A stretch of 53,709 nt of DNA from NCBI GenBank assembly GCA_938074135.1, contig CALJFL010000052.1:1-53709 (forward strand), written 5' to 3'. The notes beneath the pieces were generated by a model, which saw only the letters and a program-made list of their open reading frames with translations, ran no database searches and was not told where the DNA came from. Within the stretch, counting starts at the first letter, position 1. Every line of letters starts with the position of its first letter. Of this stretch, positions 35,085 through 45,142 are shown piece after piece. The stretch is from an uncultured Halieaceae bacterium (GTDB taxonomy: Bacteria > Pseudomonadota > Gammaproteobacteria > Pseudomonadales > Halieaceae). The translations under genes were made by a program, and so were the position numbers.

Positions 35085-37655
35085 CTAAAAACCGCCAAGA
35101 CGGCGTCGGGACTTGGTTTTGGCGTTATCTATCTCGTCTTCCAGCAACAGCCACTCTTCCCGCTCCGGCGAGATCGAGCGGCCCGCCTCGATCAGGTTGT
35201 AGGCCAAATCATATTCCTCGACATCAATCTGTGCCCGGGTGGCGGTGATGTAGGCGTTGAGCAACTCACCCTTCAACTTGCCGGTAGAGGCCAGTGTCGG
35301 ATACTCGGTGGAGACTTCGTCGTAGACCTGGCGGGCGGTCTGCAGGTCGCCATCGCGAATAGCGATAGAGCCTTTTGCGGCCGCTTCCCGGGCCACTTGC
35401 ACGCGCTGGGCTTCAGCCGCCTTGCGCTGCTTCCAGGCTTTTTCCAGCGCCGGAAGTTCGTCGGACAGCTCATTAGCGGCAACACTTTCCGCGTCCAGCT
35501 TCAGCGCCGAAGCAATATTTTCCCGGGCCGTATCGAAATCACCCTTGTCTGCTGACTTTTGAGCTGCGTTAATCAGCGAGGCCATGGCATCGCTCAGGCC
35601 CTGCTCAGCCTGCTTCGATTCCGGGTCAAGCTCCAACACTTCGATATAGACATCCGCGGCAGTGCTGAAGTCGCCTTTCTTGTAAAGGCCGTTAGCTTCG
35701 GCCAGGCGGGCCGCCACCTTGTTCTGCTGATTCCAGGCCGCCTCTATCTCAGGCAACTGCTGCTGAAGGGCGGCTACATCCTGCCGGCCGGGGTCGATGC
35801 GCAGGGCCTGTGCCAGATCCTTGCTGGCGGCGTCGAAATCGCCGTCGTCACTGTTAGCCCTGGCGCGGTTCAGCAGACCATCGACGGCCTCTTGAAACCC
35901 TGCCTGGGCAGCGGCGTTATCGGGCTCTATCTTCAGCACCACCGCGTATTGATCAGCAGCCGAGGCGAAATCGCCCGCCTTGGCGGCTGCAGCAGCCGAA
36001 GCAGTCAGCTCGCCGATATCCTGGGCCGCCATCCATTGCGCCTCCTTCTCGGGCAGGGCGGTAATAAGCTCCTTGATGTCGCTGCGCGCCGGCGCGATAT
36101 CCTCGGCATTGGCGAGCGCCGAGCCGGCCAGGGCAAAATTACCGGCGGCTATAGCGGCATTGGCCGCAGAAAGATGAAACTGCGCCAGCTGGTCGAGCCC
36201 CTCGCTGGCGGCCTCGTTGCCAGCGTCAATCTGCAAGGCCTCCTGCAGCAGGGTCACCGCAGCGTCGGAGCGGGTGGGATCGTCGGCTAGCTTCGCGATT
36301 TCCTGTTGGGCGCGAGCCACCACTGCGTCGGCCCTGGTCTTACGATCCGCCTTCCTGAGCGCTTCGATATCTGCCATACCCTTGATCGCGGCGGCATTGG
36401 TCGGCTCTATCTCCAACACGCGGGCAAAGGCCTTGGCGGCTTTGTCGAGTTCGTCTTCATTCATCGCGGTAAAGGCACGCGACAGGTCTTTGGACATGCG
36501 CTCTACCGACGCATCCGACTCGTCCTGTGTGGTCTGCCAGTAGGTATAGCCGCCAAACCCGGCACCCCCCAGCACGGCGAGTAACAACAGCCCCTTGACC
36601 AGGCCACCGGCACCGCCGGAGGCAGATTTACCTTTTTTAGCCGCCTTGTACTCGCCAGTTACCAGTCGCTCCCGACGGGACGAGGTTTCCGACAGCTTGT
36701 AGGGACGCGAGGGGCGCGAAGACTGGCTGACCTGGGTAGGATCTGTCCAGCTGGCTCCGCTGCCGACGGCACCGATCTCGACCGAGGTAGCATCCTCATC
36801 CTCCGGGTCGGGCGCAGGGCGTTCCTTGGCCTCGGTGAGCACGTCATCGTCATTGAATTGGCCACGCACTTCCGAAAACGCGGCGAACATTTCGCTCCCG
36901 GTCTGAAAGCGCTCGTCCGGCTCTTTAGCCAGCGCCTTATTGATGAAGGGCTGGTAGGCCGCCAGGTGCTCCGGCAGCGTTGGAATGTCCGCAGTCAGGT
37001 GTTTGACCGCGATGCTGACTGCAGAGTCGGCATCAAAGGGCAGTTCCTTGGTCAGCATTTCGTAACACAAGACCGCCATACCATAGAGGTCAGAGCGGCC
37101 GTCTACCTCGATACCGCGGGCCTGCTCGGGACTCATATAACTGGGGGTGCCCACCATCAACCCGGTCTGGGTCATCTGCGTTCCCGAATCCGCGGCCTTG
37201 GCAATACCAAAGTCAGCCAGCACGTAGTCGTCGGCACTGCGCAGTAAAATGTTGCTGGGCTTGATATCGCGGTGCACATAACCTTTGCTGGAGGCGTAAT
37301 CCAGGGCGTCTGTCATCTGCTTCATGAGATTGTAAATAACGCGCTGGGGCATAGCACCGCGTATCAATCCTGCCAGGTCACCACCGCCCAGAAATTCCAT
37401 GGCGATATAGTTGTGTCCGTCGTGAGAGTTCACGTCGTAAATTTGCAGGATATGCGGATGAATCAGCCGGGCAGAAATCCTGGCCTCGCGGATGAAACGC
37501 TCGGAGAAGCTGTCATCCGAACTGGAGCCGCGGTCCATGACCTTAATCGCGACTTCCCGGTCAAGATTAAGATGCAGCGCACGATACACTGTAGCCATGC
37601 CACCACGGCCCAGCTGCTCGTATAACTCGTAGCCCGGAATCTCAATATCAGCCAT
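35085..37655 (-). CDS. membrane Ser/Thr protein kinase with repeat-rich C-terminus
   Basis: 856 residues. Kinase domain 8-265: Gly-rich loop LGRGGMATVYRA, Lys38 (VAIKVM), catalytic H128-R-D130 (VHRDIKPSNILL), DFG 148-150 and the activation-segment end GTPSYMSPEQARG. A Pro/Asp/Glu-rich linker follows (270-345), then one membrane helix at 351-373. Residues 380-850 are periplasmic by topology and made of repeated Ala-rich helical pairs of the TPR kind (e.g. AADQYAVVLKIEPDNAAAQ, AASKDLAQALRIDPGRQDV). The sensor is likely this repeat region. The start at 37655 has the kinase family N-terminus. The substrate and signal are unknown. Confidence 0.92.
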   Translation of the reverse strand: MADIEIPGYELYEQLGRGGMATVYRALHLNLDREVAIKVMDRGSSSDDSFSERFIREARISARLIHPHILQIYDVNSHDGHNYIAMEFLGGGDLAGLIRGAMPQRVIYNLMKQMTDALDYASSKGYVHRDIKPSNILLRSADDYVLADFGIAKAADSGTQMTQTGLMVGTPSYMSPEQARGIEVDGRSDLYGMAVLCYEMLTKELPFDADSAVSIAVKHLTADIPTLPEHLAAYQPFINKALAKEPDERFQTGSEMFAAFSEVRGQFNDDDVLTEAKERPAPDPEDEDATSVEIGAVGSGASWTDPTQVSQSSRPSRPYKLSETSSRRERLVTGEYKAAKKGKSASGGAGGLVKGLLLLAVLGGAGFGGYTYWQTTQDESDASVERMSKDLSRAFTAMNEDELDKAAKAFARVLEIEPTNAAAIKGMADIEALRKADRKTRADAVVARAQQEIAKLADDPTRSDAAVTLLQEALQIDAGNEAASEGLDQLAQFHLSAANAAIAAGNFALAGSALANAEDIAPARSDIKELITALPEKEAQWMAAQDIGELTASAAAAAKAGDFASAADQYAVVLKIEPDNAAAQAGFQEAVDGLLNRARANSDDGDFDAASKDLAQALRIDPGRQDVAALQQQLPEIEAAWNQQNKVAARLAEANGLYKKGDFSTAADVYIEVLELDPESKQAEQGLSDAMASLINAAQKSADKGDFDTARENIASALKLDAESVAANELSDELPALEKAWKQRKAAEAQRVQVAREAAAKGSIAIRDGDLQTARQVYDEVSTEYPTLASTGKLKGELLNAYITATRAQIDVEEYDLAYNLIEAGRSISPEREEWLLLEDEIDNAKTKSRRRLGGF

Positions 37656-37930
37656 CGACTATTCTTTAATCATCATCCCTAATTGACCACGCCATTATAG
37701 AGAGAAACGCAACGAGGAAAAGTAAGTAATTCCCAAATCACCAATGTAGTGCACTGTCGCTGTACGCCCTGATAAACCACTGCTGACTCATTCCTGGCCG
37801 GGAATCGACCCGGTAGAGCGACTTTTCTACCTTGCAATGGCTGCCCTATCCGGTACTATTTCGACCCTCGCACCTGCTGGCAGTGCGCTATCCCCGTCAG
37901 CACTCCATTTTCTTTATGAGAAAGCTGACG

Positions 37931-39214
37931 ATGACATTTGACGAACTCGGTTTGTCCGAGCAGCTGCTGCGCGCAGTAAGCGAACAAGGATATACCCAAC
38001 CCTCCCCGATCCAGGCCAAGGCTATCCCGCTGGTGCTCCGTGGCAGCGACGTTATGGCTGCCGCCCAGACCGGTACCGGCAAAACCGCCGGCTTCGCCCT
38101 ACCGCTGCTGCAAAGACTGGCGAGTTCTGGCAAGACCCACAAGCGACACTGTCGCGCCCTTATTCTGACCCCGACACGGGAACTGGCCGCCCAGGTGAGT
38201 GAAAGTGTGGCAACCTACGGCCGCTACCTGGGCACCTCGTCCACCGTCGTCTACGGCGGTGTGAAGATCAATCCCCAGATTCGCACACTGGCTGAAGGCG
38301 TCGACGTACTGGTGGCAACACCCGGACGCCTGCTCGACCTGCACGGCCAGGGTGCCTTGGAATTCAGCCAGCTGGAGGTCCTTATCCTGGACGAGGCCGA
38401 CCGCATGCTGGATATGGGCTTCATCCACGATATCCGGCGGATCATCAAGCTGCTACCGAAGCAGCGCCAGACCCTCATGTTTTCTGCCACATTTTCAAAA
38501 CCGATTCGCACCCTGGCCGCAGATTTTTTGCGCAACCCGGAGCAGGTCGAAGTTAGCCCTCCCAACTCAACCGCTGACAAGGTAGACCAGTGGGTGTATC
38601 CCGTGGACAAGAAGCGCAAGCCCGCCCTACTGAGCCACCTGGTCAAGTCCAACGGCTGGCAGCAGGTACTGGTATTCACCCGCACCAAGCATGGTGCCAA
38701 CCGGTTGTGTAAGCAGCTTCACAACGACGGCATCAGCTGCGCGGCAATTCACGGCAACAAGAGCCAGAATGCCCGCACCCAGGCGCTGGAGGGTTTCAAG
38801 CGCGGCAAGGTACTGGCCCTGGTCGCCACCGACATTGCCGCTCGCGGTATCGACATCGACCAGCTGCCGCAGGTGGTCAATTTCGATATGCCCAACGTGG
38901 CAGAAGACTATGTTCACCGTATCGGCAGGACCGGCCGTGCCGGCCTTGGCGGCAGCGCGCACTCGCTGGTCAGTGCCGACGAGGCCGATTATCTCTATGG
39001 CATAGAGCGGCTCATCCGCCAGCAACTGCCCCAGCAAGAAGTCGACGGCTTCGAACCCGAACATACGCTGCCGGCGCGCAAGGCGGCACCGCCGCCGCGG
39101 CAGGTTCATAGGCCACGCAAGCAGGGCAAGCCGGGGCCGCGCAATCGCGGTAACGCGGCGACCGGCAATGGACGAAGAACCGACGGCCGTCGCAACCAGA
39201 GACGCTCGGGCTAG
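37931..39214 (+). CDS. rhlE: DEAD-box ATP-dependent RNA helicase, RhlE type
   Basis: 427 residues from ATG 37931 ([15 protein letters not shown]), the usual RhlE start; ATGs at 37832 and 37916 in the same frame are less likely. Motifs: QxxPIQ Q-motif (YTQPSPIQ), AAQTGTGKT (I), TPTRELA (Ia), LDEADRM (II), SATFSK (III), [15 protein letters not shown] (V) and [10 protein letters not shown] (VI). A basic, Arg/Lys-rich tail of about 60 residues aids RNA binding. It unwinds RNA in ribosome assembly or cold adaptation in relatives. Confidence 0.95.
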   Translation: MTFDELGLSEQLLRAVSEQGYTQPSPIQAKAIPLVLRGSDVMAAAQTGTGKTAGFALPLLQRLASSGKTHKRHCRALILTPTRELAAQVSESVATYGRYLGTSSTVVYGGVKINPQIRTLAEGVDVLVATPGRLLDLHGQGALEFSQLEVLILDEADRMLDMGFIHDIRRIIKLLPKQRQTLMFSATFSKPIRTLAADFLRNPEQVEVSPPNSTADKVDQWVYPVDKKRKPALLSHLVKSNGWQQVLVFTRTKHGANRLCKQLHNDGISCAAIHGNKSQNARTQALEGFKRGKVLALVATDIAARGIDIDQLPQVVNFDMPNVAEDYVHRIGRTGRAGLGGSAHSLVSADEADYLYGIERLIRQQLPQQEVDGFEPEHTLPARKAAPPPRQVHRPRKQGKPGPRNRGNAATGNGRRTDGRRNQRRSG

Positions 39215-39217
39215 ATC

Positions 39218-39787
39218 ATGAAGCGAGGTTTCGCCCGCTGGGTGTTGACAGTTCTGGGTTGGAAGATCGATGGCATTCCGCCCGTTGAGCGGCGGTTCGT
39301 CCTGATCGCCGCCCCGCATACCTCCAACTGGGACTTCCCGCTGATGCTCCTGTATGCGGCAGCCTTCGGACTGAAAATAAAGTGGCTGGCCAAGGACTCG
39401 CTGTTCTGGCCGCCGTTGGGCTGGTTTATGCGTTTCATGGGCGGTATACCGGTAGAACGACACCACAAAAAGCACCTGGTACACGGCATGAAGGAAACCT
39501 TCGACGCGGCCGATGAGCTGGTGCTGGCGGTCCCCGTTGAGGGCACGCGGGCACTGGCGCAATTCTGGAAGTCCGGGTTTTATCATATTGCCCAGGGCGC
39601 CGGGGTGCCTATCGTGCCGTCCTATCTTGATTATGGCCGCAAGCGCGGGGGCTTTGGTCCGCCACTGACACCCACGGGAGACCTGTCCAGGGACATGGAC
39701 GTTTTTCGCGCCTTCTACGCTCCCATGGCGGGCAAGTTCCCGGAACTGTTCGGGCCCATCAGACTACGCGAGGAAGATTCGCCCTAG
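39218..39787 (+). CDS. lysophospholipid acyltransferase (PlsC) family protein
   Basis: 189 residues, short for the family. The acyltransferase motif H-x4-D is HTSNWD near residue 34, the second motif is GGIPVERH and the third PVEGTR. A hydrophobic stretch lies around residues 40-60. It likely esterifies a lysophospholipid or related acceptor at the inner membrane. It begins 4 bases after the rhlE stop, so it may be co-transcribed with it. Confidence 0.85.
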   Translation: MKRGFARWVLTVLGWKIDGIPPVERRFVLIAAPHTSNWDFPLMLLYAAAFGLKIKWLAKDSLFWPPLGWFMRFMGGIPVERHHKKHLVHGMKETFDAADELVLAVPVEGTRALAQFWKSGFYHIAQGAGVPIVPSYLDYGRKRGGFGPPLTPTGDLSRDMDVFRAFYAPMAGKFPELFGPIRLREEDSP

Positions 39788-39856
39788 ACGCAAGCAAACA
39801 GCAAAATCCTGTATCATTCGTGGCTCTTTGCCACACCAATACAGGACATCCCCGCC

Positions 39857-41332
39857 ATGACCATGCTTTATCGCAGCGCCTTTGAGCTGGCCCGTGATAT
39901 CAAATCCGGAACAACAACATCCCTTGAAGTCCTGGAATTTTTCCTCGCCCGGGTAGCCGCTATAAATCCAAAACTTAACGCCGTGATCGCGCTGGATACC
40001 GAGCGCGCGCGCAAGCGGGCGATTGAGGCAGACGCCGCCGCAGCCAAGGGTGAAGACTGGGGGCCCCTGCATGGCGTACCAATGACCATCAAGGACGCAT
40101 TCTGCACAGAGGGTCTGATCACTGTGGGTGGCATGCCTGAACACCGGGACAACATTCCCACCGCCAACGCGGTGGCGGTGCAACGCTATGTTGATGCCGG
40201 TGCCATCGTATTTGGTAAAACCAACGTTCCCTTCGCCAGTGCCGATTTGCAGAGCTTCAACGAGATCTATGGCGCGACCAATAACCCCTGGGACGTCAGC
40301 CGCACACCCGGCGGCTCCTCCGGTGGCGCCGCGGCTGCGGTCGCTGCCGGTCTGACGCCACTGGAGCTGGGCAGCGACATCGGGGGCTCTATCCGAACCC
40401 CCAGCCATTTCAACGGTGTGTTTGGTCACAAACCCAGCTACGCCCTGGTGTCAGCACAAGGGCACCTGCCTCCCGGCGAACATGTTATTTCCGAGGCCGA
40501 CCTGTCGGTCGTGGGCCCAATCGGCCACTGCATGGCCGATGTGGAACAGGCCTTCGACCTACTGCTCGGCGCACGTCCGGCAGACGCTCCCGCCTGGACT
40601 ATCGAATTACCACCAGCCTCATTCGATGATGTCAGCGGATTGCGTGTTGCGGTCTGGGCCGACGATGATTTCTGCCGGGTAGACAGCGAGATTGTCAGCT
40701 GCCTTGAATCCATGGGTAACAGCCTGGCGGCACTGGGTGCCAGCGTTGACCGCGACGCCAGGCCGGACATTGATCCAGAACTCAACCACCAGAACTATAC
40801 GCAATTGCTGACAGCTGCCCTGGGCAGCGACATGCCCGTTGAAGTGCGGGAGATGGCCGCCGCCGCCGTCGCAGAAGCAGATCCTGAGGACATGAGTGAG
40901 CCGCTACTGCAAATGCGAGGCATTGCCTTGAGCCATTCCGAATGGCTGCGGCAAAACGAACGCCGCCTCCGCACGCGGTCGGCCTGGGAAACGTTTTTCG
41001 AAGACTACGATGTGCTGATCTGCCCCTGCGCCATGGTTCCTGCATTTCCCCACGATCACGAACCGGACATGCACGCGCGCAGCCTGCAGGTCAACGGTGA
41101 GCAAAGACCCTATACCGATATGTTGAGGTGGGCGGGGCTCACCCTGAATGCCTACCTCCCGACAACCGCCGTGCCCGCAGGCTTGTCCAGCGGTGGGCTA
41201 CCTATCGGCGCCCAGGTGGTCTCACGTTACCTGGGCGACCGCACCACCCTGGCAGTGGCCAAACTACTTGAAGCGCACCACCGCGCATTTACGCCGCCGC
41301 CGACAGATAATCTGACCGTGAATCAGGGCTAG
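39857..41332 (+). CDS. amidase signature-family hydrolase
   Basis: 491 residues. The Ser-cisSer-Lys triad region is visible: the Lys in PMTIKDAFCTEG (about residue 78), the Gly/Ser-rich TPGGSSGGAAAAVAAGL (about 153-169), and LGSDIGGSIRTPSHFNG. C-terminal AYLPTTAVPAGLSSGGLPIGAQVV is typical. It hydrolyses carboxamides. It has its own promoter gap of 69 bases with a small GTGGC/GCCAC hairpin (39820-39834). There is no visible link to the indole cluster, though an indole-3-acetamide hydrolase is a possibility in principle. Confidence 0.9.
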   Translation: MTMLYRSAFELARDIKSGTTTSLEVLEFFLARVAAINPKLNAVIALDTERARKRAIEADAAAAKGEDWGPLHGVPMTIKDAFCTEGLITVGGMPEHRDNIPTANAVAVQRYVDAGAIVFGKTNVPFASADLQSFNEIYGATNNPWDVSRTPGGSSGGAAAAVAAGLTPLELGSDIGGSIRTPSHFNGVFGHKPSYALVSAQGHLPPGEHVISEADLSVVGPIGHCMADVEQAFDLLLGARPADAPAWTIELPPASFDDVSGLRVAVWADDDFCRVDSEIVSCLESMGNSLAALGASVDRDARPDIDPELNHQNYTQLLTAALGSDMPVEVREMAAAAVAEADPEDMSEPLLQMRGIALSHSEWLRQNERRLRTRSAWETFFEDYDVLICPCAMVPAFPHDHEPDMHARSLQVNGEQRPYTDMLRWAGLTLNAYLPTTAVPAGLSSGGLPIGAQVVSRYLGDRTTLAVAKLLEAHHRAFTPPPTDNLTVNQG

Positions 41333-41345
41333 GGGGAGCTAAACC

Positions 41346-41993
41346 ATGCGACCACGGGATGCCGCCACGCTCATTATCATCCGGGACGACCGGGAGGTAC
41401 TGCTGGGCGTGCGCACAGCCCATCACGTGTTCATGCCGCACTGTTACGTTTTCCCCGGTGGGCGAGTGGATCCCGGAGATTCAAGGGTGGCCTCGCCATT
41501 TGCCCTGCGTGCTGACGTTGAAGCGCAGTTGACGGAATCCGTAAGCCCCGCCCGCGCACGCGGCCTGGCCATGGCGGCAATACGGGAAACGTTTGAGGAA
41601 ACCGGACTATTGCTGGGTTCACCCACAGCAAAACCATTGCGTACCCGCTCGCCACACTGGCAGCCTTTTTACGCTACCGGCCTCGCGCCTGCTCTGGACA
41701 AACTCGACTACTTTTCCCGGGCCATCACCCCACCGAGGATGGTGCGTCGGTTCGATGCGCGTTTTTTCACCGTCGATGCCCGCTATGTCAGTGGCGAGCT
41801 GCGCGGCAACGGCGAATTGGACGACCTCGCCTGGTTCGACCTGGACGCTGTCGATGACCTGAAACTGGCCCCCATCACCAGGCTGGTGCTACAACTGTTA
41901 CGCCAGCGCTTGTCGGAATCGGATGAACAGCCCGATGTATTGCCGCTTTACCGGAAGCTGAACCGCAAGGAATTATTCGGGCATAATCGCTAA
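41346..41993 (+). CDS. Nudix hydrolase, NUDT19/CoA-pyrophosphatase-like
   Basis: 215 residues. The Nudix box is split: GGRVDPGDS is separated by about 35 residues from AIRETFEETGLLLG, as in NUDT19-type proteins. Catalytic RETFEETG is intact. It cleaves X-linked nucleoside diphosphates, possibly CoA or acyl-CoA. GGGGGAG precedes the ATG, 13 bases after the amidase stop. Confidence 0.87.
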   Translation: MRPRDAATLIIIRDDREVLLGVRTAHHVFMPHCYVFPGGRVDPGDSRVASPFALRADVEAQLTESVSPARARGLAMAAIRETFEETGLLLGSPTAKPLRTRSPHWQPFYATGLAPALDKLDYFSRAITPPRMVRRFDARFFTVDARYVSGELRGNGELDDLAWFDLDAVDDLKLAPITRLVLQLLRQRLSESDEQPDVLPLYRKLNRKELFGHNR

Positions 41994-42003
41994 CGACACC
42001 TGG

Positions 42004-42015
42004 ACAGGCGCCTGT
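42004..42015. promoter_or_regulatory. 12-bp perfect palindrome
   Basis: ACAGGCGCCTGT lies just after the Nudix stop and about 90 bases upstream of the DevB-type gene. It could be an operator of the exporter or part of a weak 3'-end hairpin. No regulator is known. Confidence 0.3.
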
Positions 42016-42102
42016 AATTCTCCCCAAACCGTCTTTGCAATTTGCTATTCTCATTTTTGCCTTTATTATCTCGCCCTATAAAAGCTATAAGGAATCCTGT
42101 GC

Positions 42103-42879
42103 ATGAAGCCATTAACGGCGCTCTTTTTATGCCTTGTCACACTCTCTCCCACCGCACTACAGGCTCAGGATCGCGTTATCAGCAGCCTGGGCCGGATTGA
42201 ACCTGCCGGTGGTGTTATCCGTTTAGCAGGCCCCTCCGGACTGGGCTCGGTCATCATGGATCTGCGGGTCAAGGAAGGTGACCAGGTCAAGAAGGGCGAT
42301 ATGATTGCCCTGCTCGACAGCTACCCGGTCAGGCAGGCAGACCTCGCCAGGCTGGAAGCCGAGCTGCTGAACAACCGCAAGCAATTACAGCGCGAACAAA
42401 AATTATCCAAGTCGATGGCCTCCTCCGCCTCCAAGATCGAAGGCCTGGAACTTAACGTCAAGGCAGCACAAGCCGCCGTGGCCGCGGCAAAGGCTATGCT
42501 GAACCTGTCGACGGTTAAGGCCCCCAAGGATGCCCAGATTCTGTACGTTCACGCCCATCCTGGAGAACGCGTTGGGGTCGAAGGTGTTGTGGAGCTCGGA
42601 GACACCTCAAAAATGTATGCGGTAGCTGAGGTCTACGAGACTGACATCATCCTGGTCAAGGTAGGCCAGCGCGCCAGGATCAGCAGCCCGGCCCTCGCTG
42701 CTCCCGTCAGCGGTACCGTCGAGAGCATCGGCATGAAGGTAGGCCGGATGGATGTGCTGGGCATGGACCCGGTTGCAGAGGCCGATGCCCGGGTGATAGA
42801 AGTCGACATTCTGCTGGATGAGGTGGAGCCGGTCAGGGCCCTGACCAACCTGCAAGTAGAGGTTGAAATTACACCTTGA
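42103..42879 (+). CDS. DevB-type membrane fusion subunit of an ABC exporter
   Basis: 258 residues: a signal peptide (cut near LQAQ-DRV), a biotinyl-lipoyl-like half (IMDLRVKEGDQVKKGDMIALLDS), a coiled-coil hairpin (LARLEAELLNNRKQLQREQKLSK, then NVKAAQAAVAAAKAML), and a beta-barrel end. It would join the inner-membrane permease to an outer-membrane channel. AAGGA precedes the ATG. The following permease starts with a TTG overlapping its stop, giving the order fusion protein, permease, ATPase, as in DevBCA glycolipid exporters. Confidence 0.87.
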   Translation: MKPLTALFLCLVTLSPTALQAQDRVISSLGRIEPAGGVIRLAGPSGLGSVIMDLRVKEGDQVKKGDMIALLDSYPVRQADLARLEAELLNNRKQLQREQKLSKSMASSASKIEGLELNVKAAQAAVAAAKAMLNLSTVKAPKDAQILYVHAHPGERVGVEGVVELGDTSKMYAVAEVYETDIILVKVGQRARISSPALAAPVSGTVESIGMKVGRMDVLGMDPVAEADARVIEVDILLDEVEPVRALTNLQVEVEITP

Positions 42880-44036
42880 AACTCGGCCCGCTGAAAATTG
42901 CCTGGCTGCAGATCAGCCACCAGAAGCTGCGCTTGATGGCCGCCGTATTAGGCGTGTCATTCGCGGTCATTCTTATCTTCGTCCAACTGGGTTTCCAGCG
43001 AGCACTCTATGACAGCTCGATACGCTGGCACACGGCACTGGGCTACGACCTTGCCCTGATCAGCCCGAAAACCACCTACATTGTTAATCCACCGGGGTTC
43101 CCCCGTAACCGCGTCTACCAGGTACTGGGTTTTCCCGGCGTGGAGTCGGTGACACCCGTGTATATCGCCATTGGTAACTGGCGTAATCCACAGGATCCCC
43201 TGAAGACCCGCAATATCTATGTGATGGGCTTCGACCCCACGGATACGGGCTTCGCTCTTGCCGGCGATGCCAACCAGGTTGGCAAGCTCCGAATGCCTGA
43301 CAGGGTATTGTTCGACCGCTTGTCGCGCACTGAATTTGGACCGATCGCCAGTGCTTTCGATGCCGGGGAAACCGTGGAAACGGAAATCAACGACCGAGAT
43401 ATCAAGGTGGTTGGCACATACGAACTGGGCACCTCCTTCGGTATCGACGGCAGCATCATTACCAGCGACCTGAATTTTCGCCGTATCTTTCCCGACAGGG
43501 CCGCCTCACGCATTGAACTGGGCCTGATCAACCTGAAAGACGGCGCAGACCTGATGGCAAGCAGAGACCAGATTGTCGCCGCCATTCCAGGCGACGTGCG
43601 GGTACTGACGCGGGATGAATTCATCCAGCACGAAGTGGACTATTGGAGCGACAGCACACCCATCGGCTATGTGTTCGGTCTGGGCGTCGCCATGGGACTG
43701 GCGGTGGGCGTGATCGTTGTTTACCAGATCCTGTTTTCCGACGTGCAGGACCATCTGCGCGAATACGCCACGCTCAAGGCCATGGGCTATTCCAACCTGT
43801 TCCTGTCGCGGGTGGTGTTGAATGAAGCATATTTGCTGGCGGTTATCGGTTTCGTACCGGGCATCCTGTTGAGCCTGGCGGTCTATTCGCAGGCCCGCGA
43901 GGCCACCAACCTGCCGGTGGAGATGACCGTCGAACGGGCCGTCACGGTGCTGGTGCTGACCATTGCCATGTGCGCTGGCTCTGCTTTACTGGCGCTGCGC
44001 AAGCTTAAATCAGCAGACCCCGCCGAGGTATTCTGA
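42876..44036 (+). CDS. DevC-type ABC transporter permease (FtsX/MacB-like)
   Basis: 386 residues starting at a TTG (42876) that overlaps the previous stop. There is an N-terminal membrane helix (LMAAVLGVSFAVILIFVQLGF), a large periplasmic domain (about 45-260) and three C-terminal helices, the arrangement of FtsX-domain permeases. The segment QDHLREYATLKAMGYSNLFL is the cytoplasmic coupling region. The stop shares an A with the ATPase ATG (TGATG). Confidence 0.88.
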   Translation: MKLGPLKIAWLQISHQKLRLMAAVLGVSFAVILIFVQLGFQRALYDSSIRWHTALGYDLALISPKTTYIVNPPGFPRNRVYQVLGFPGVESVTPVYIAIGNWRNPQDPLKTRNIYVMGFDPTDTGFALAGDANQVGKLRMPDRVLFDRLSRTEFGPIASAFDAGETVETEINDRDIKVVGTYELGTSFGIDGSIITSDLNFRRIFPDRAASRIELGLINLKDGADLMASRDQIVAAIPGDVRVLTRDEFIQHEVDYWSDSTPIGYVFGLGVAMGLAVGVIVVYQILFSDVQDHLREYATLKAMGYSNLFLSRVVLNEAYLLAVIGFVPGILLSLAVYSQAREATNLPVEMTVERAVTVLVLTIAMCAGSALLALRKLKSADPAEVF

Positions 44037-45142
44037 TGGAGTCTGTGACCGAAGCCACCGTCGCCGTTACCGAGGTCTCGTACAACTATCACACCGACCT
44101 CAGCGATCGGCGGGTGCTCAACAATGTGAGCATGCGCATCGACCCCGGCGAAATCGTTATTCTCACCGGCCCCTCCGGTTCTGGCAAAACCACTTTGATC
44201 ACCTTGATTGGCGCGCTGCGCGCCGCCCAGGACGGTAGCGTTAAGGTGCTGGGGCACGAATTGCTCAACGCTAAAGAACGAGACCTTGCCAGGGTCCGCA
44301 AGGATGTCGGCTACATCTTCCAGCAGCACAATCTGCTCGACTCCCTGACCGTGGCGCAGAATGTAACGATGGCGCTGCAACTGGACAGTGAACACAAGGT
44401 TTCACGCTCCGAGGCGCGTGAACGGGTGGCAGAGGTGCTGGAACAGGTGGGCCTGGAAGAGCACATCGACAAATATCCCAATGCACTGTCAGGTGGTCAA
44501 AAACAGCGGGTGGGCATCGCCCGGGCGCTGGTTAACAAGCCCTCGTTGATTCTCGCCGATGAACCCACCGCCTCACTGGACAAGGAGTCGGGGCGCAACG
44601 TGGTCAACCTGATTCAGCACCTGTGCCGCGAGCAAGGGGCCAGCGTTGTATTGGTCACCCACGACAATCGCATCCTGGACGTCGCCGATCGCATCCTTCA
44701 CCTGGAAGATGGTGAGATCAAGTCGATTAGCGAGGCCATGGCCTCCAGCACCAGCCAGATGCTGAAACTGCTGGACCAGCATGACCCCGCCGCCTCCCAG
44801 TACCTTTCGGCCTTTTCTGTGGCGCTGACGCGTGTCGCTATGGCCGATGGCAGTATTGATGACTCAGAAACAGAGACCATTAGAAAGGTGCTGAATGAGA
44901 CCTCCGACCTGCAAAGCGGTGAGGTCGACCTGGTGATGGAACTGGCACAGACGCAGGTGCGCTGCCGGGCCGCTGCCGAAGCGGGCGCCGACTCTCTTTT
45001 TACTGCCGATCAGTCACGTCACTTCGTGGAATCACTGCATGCCGTCGCTGCCGCAGATGGCGAGGTCAGCCCCGAAGAACTGCAGGAAATCCGCGATATT
45101 GCCGACGAATTCGGCTTCCCGCCGGAAGTCGTCGGCAGCTAA
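44036..45142 (+). CDS. DevA-type ABC ATPase fused to a TerB-like domain
   Basis: 368 residues. The ATPase spans 10-240: Walker A GPSGSGKT (45-52), Q-loop in YIFQQHNLLDSL, signature LSGGQKQRVGIARAL, Walker B LILADEPTASLD and switch His in VLVTHDNR. The extra C-terminal 110 residues (about 258-368) are acidic and contain two helical repeats, ALTRVAMADGSIDDSETETIRKVL and SLHAVAAADGEVSPEELQEIRDIADEFGF, the pattern of TerB/tellurite-resistance-type domains. DevA proteins normally end near residue 240. The gene ends in a 4-base overlap with the convergent MscS gene. Confidence 0.9.
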   Translation: MESVTEATVAVTEVSYNYHTDLSDRRVLNNVSMRIDPGEIVILTGPSGSGKTTLITLIGALRAAQDGSVKVLGHELLNAKERDLARVRKDVGYIFQQHNLLDSLTVAQNVTMALQLDSEHKVSRSEARERVAEVLEQVGLEEHIDKYPNALSGGQKQRVGIARALVNKPSLILADEPTASLDKESGRNVVNLIQHLCREQGASVVLVTHDNRILDVADRILHLEDGEIKSISEAMASSTSQMLKLLDQHDPAASQYLSAFSVALTRVAMADGSIDDSETETIRKVLNETSDLQSGEVDLVMELAQTQVRCRAAAEAGADSLFTADQSRHFVESLHAVAAADGEVSPEELQEIRDIADEFGFPPEVVGS

